Below are positions 63,886 through 64,000 of a DNA stretch of 64,000 nucleotides, piece after piece. How positions within the stretch are numbered: the first letter of the stretch is position 1; every line of letters starts with the position of its first letter. The position numbers and the translations under genes were made by a program. Below the pieces are notes generated by a model. That model was not told the DNA's origin. It saw nothing but the letters and a program-made list of their open reading frames with translations, and ran no database searches. This stretch comes from Kryptolebias marmoratus (taxonomy: Eukaryota; Chordata; Actinopteri; Cyprinodontiformes; Rivulidae), in contig NC_051439.1 of the NCBI RefSeq assembly GCF_001649575.2, positions 14,692,810-14,756,809 of the forward strand, in the 5' to 3' direction.

Positions 63886-64000
63886 CTACAAGAAAAAAAA
63901 AAATTCAAAACATATTTCACCCACAGTTATGAATGAACAGTAACAGACAGAGTAAATCCATCAGGGATGGTTTACATTTACAGCCTGGTAGAAAACTCTA

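Noticed and set aside
63966..64000. Donor-like site (GTAAATG) at the window edge suggesting an upstream exon
   Set aside because: The reading ending ...EFSTRL does not match the KLPK-(N/S/T)Y sequence the family has just before YMMSNGY. The real upstream exon is probably outside the window.

Overview
The window looks like a piece of a compact teleost (probably percomorph) genome. It is AT-rich, intron-split vertebrate sequence with short introns and fish-type repeats: a hAT element with an 8-bp target-site duplication, L2/Rex-like LINE tails, CA/TG microsatellites, and a dispersed repeat that I associate from memory with spiny-rayed fish.

Almost everything functional is one gene on the minus strand: the 3' four-fifths of a ryanodine receptor, best assigned to ryr3. 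I could place 81 coding exons between 63885 and 13882. Every junction is GT-AG. Together the exons make 11,791 nt in one open frame (one base finishing a split codon, then 3,930 codons including the stop), so about 3,929 residues of a protein of roughly 4,900. The missing N-terminal exons lie beyond 64000. Assignment to RYR3 rests on the C-terminus ending QYEDQLG, the absence of the DR2 insertion in the SPRY region, a non-poly-Glu DR3, and RYR3-like stretches such as SNVVLSRELQGMVEV and DPTQFGIH.

Layout in transcription order (high to low coordinates): RyR repeat 2 (63.9-62.4 kb), SPRY2/SPRY3 (62.1-57.3 kb), junctional solenoid (57-47 kb), RIH/bridging solenoid (46.7-40 kb), RyR repeats 3-4 with an RKIS phosphosite (40-38.6 kb), helical domain (38.5-34.2 kb), a 15-nt ASI-type microexon (33.6 kb), calmodulin-binding segment (31 kb), RIH-associated/core solenoid with an 18-nt ASII-type microexon (28-23.5 kb), a 1.3-kb EF-hand exon (23.3-22.0 kb), transmembrane pore domain (21.9-16.3 kb), and zinc-binding C-terminal domain (15.7-13.9 kb). 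The 3'UTR probably ends near 13.3 or 12.9 kb.

Positions 1 to about 12.9 kb are downstream intergenic DNA in which I see no gene I can support, only repeats and G-rich motifs. A 290-N assembly gap (58980-59269) lies inside the hAT element in an intron and does not touch coding sequence.

The most interesting observations are the two microexons. They match in size, position and frame the ASI (15 nt) and ASII (18 nt) alternative exons known from RYR1. The ASI copy has UGCAUG (Rbfox) motifs on both sides. I found no previously undescribed multi-gene system.
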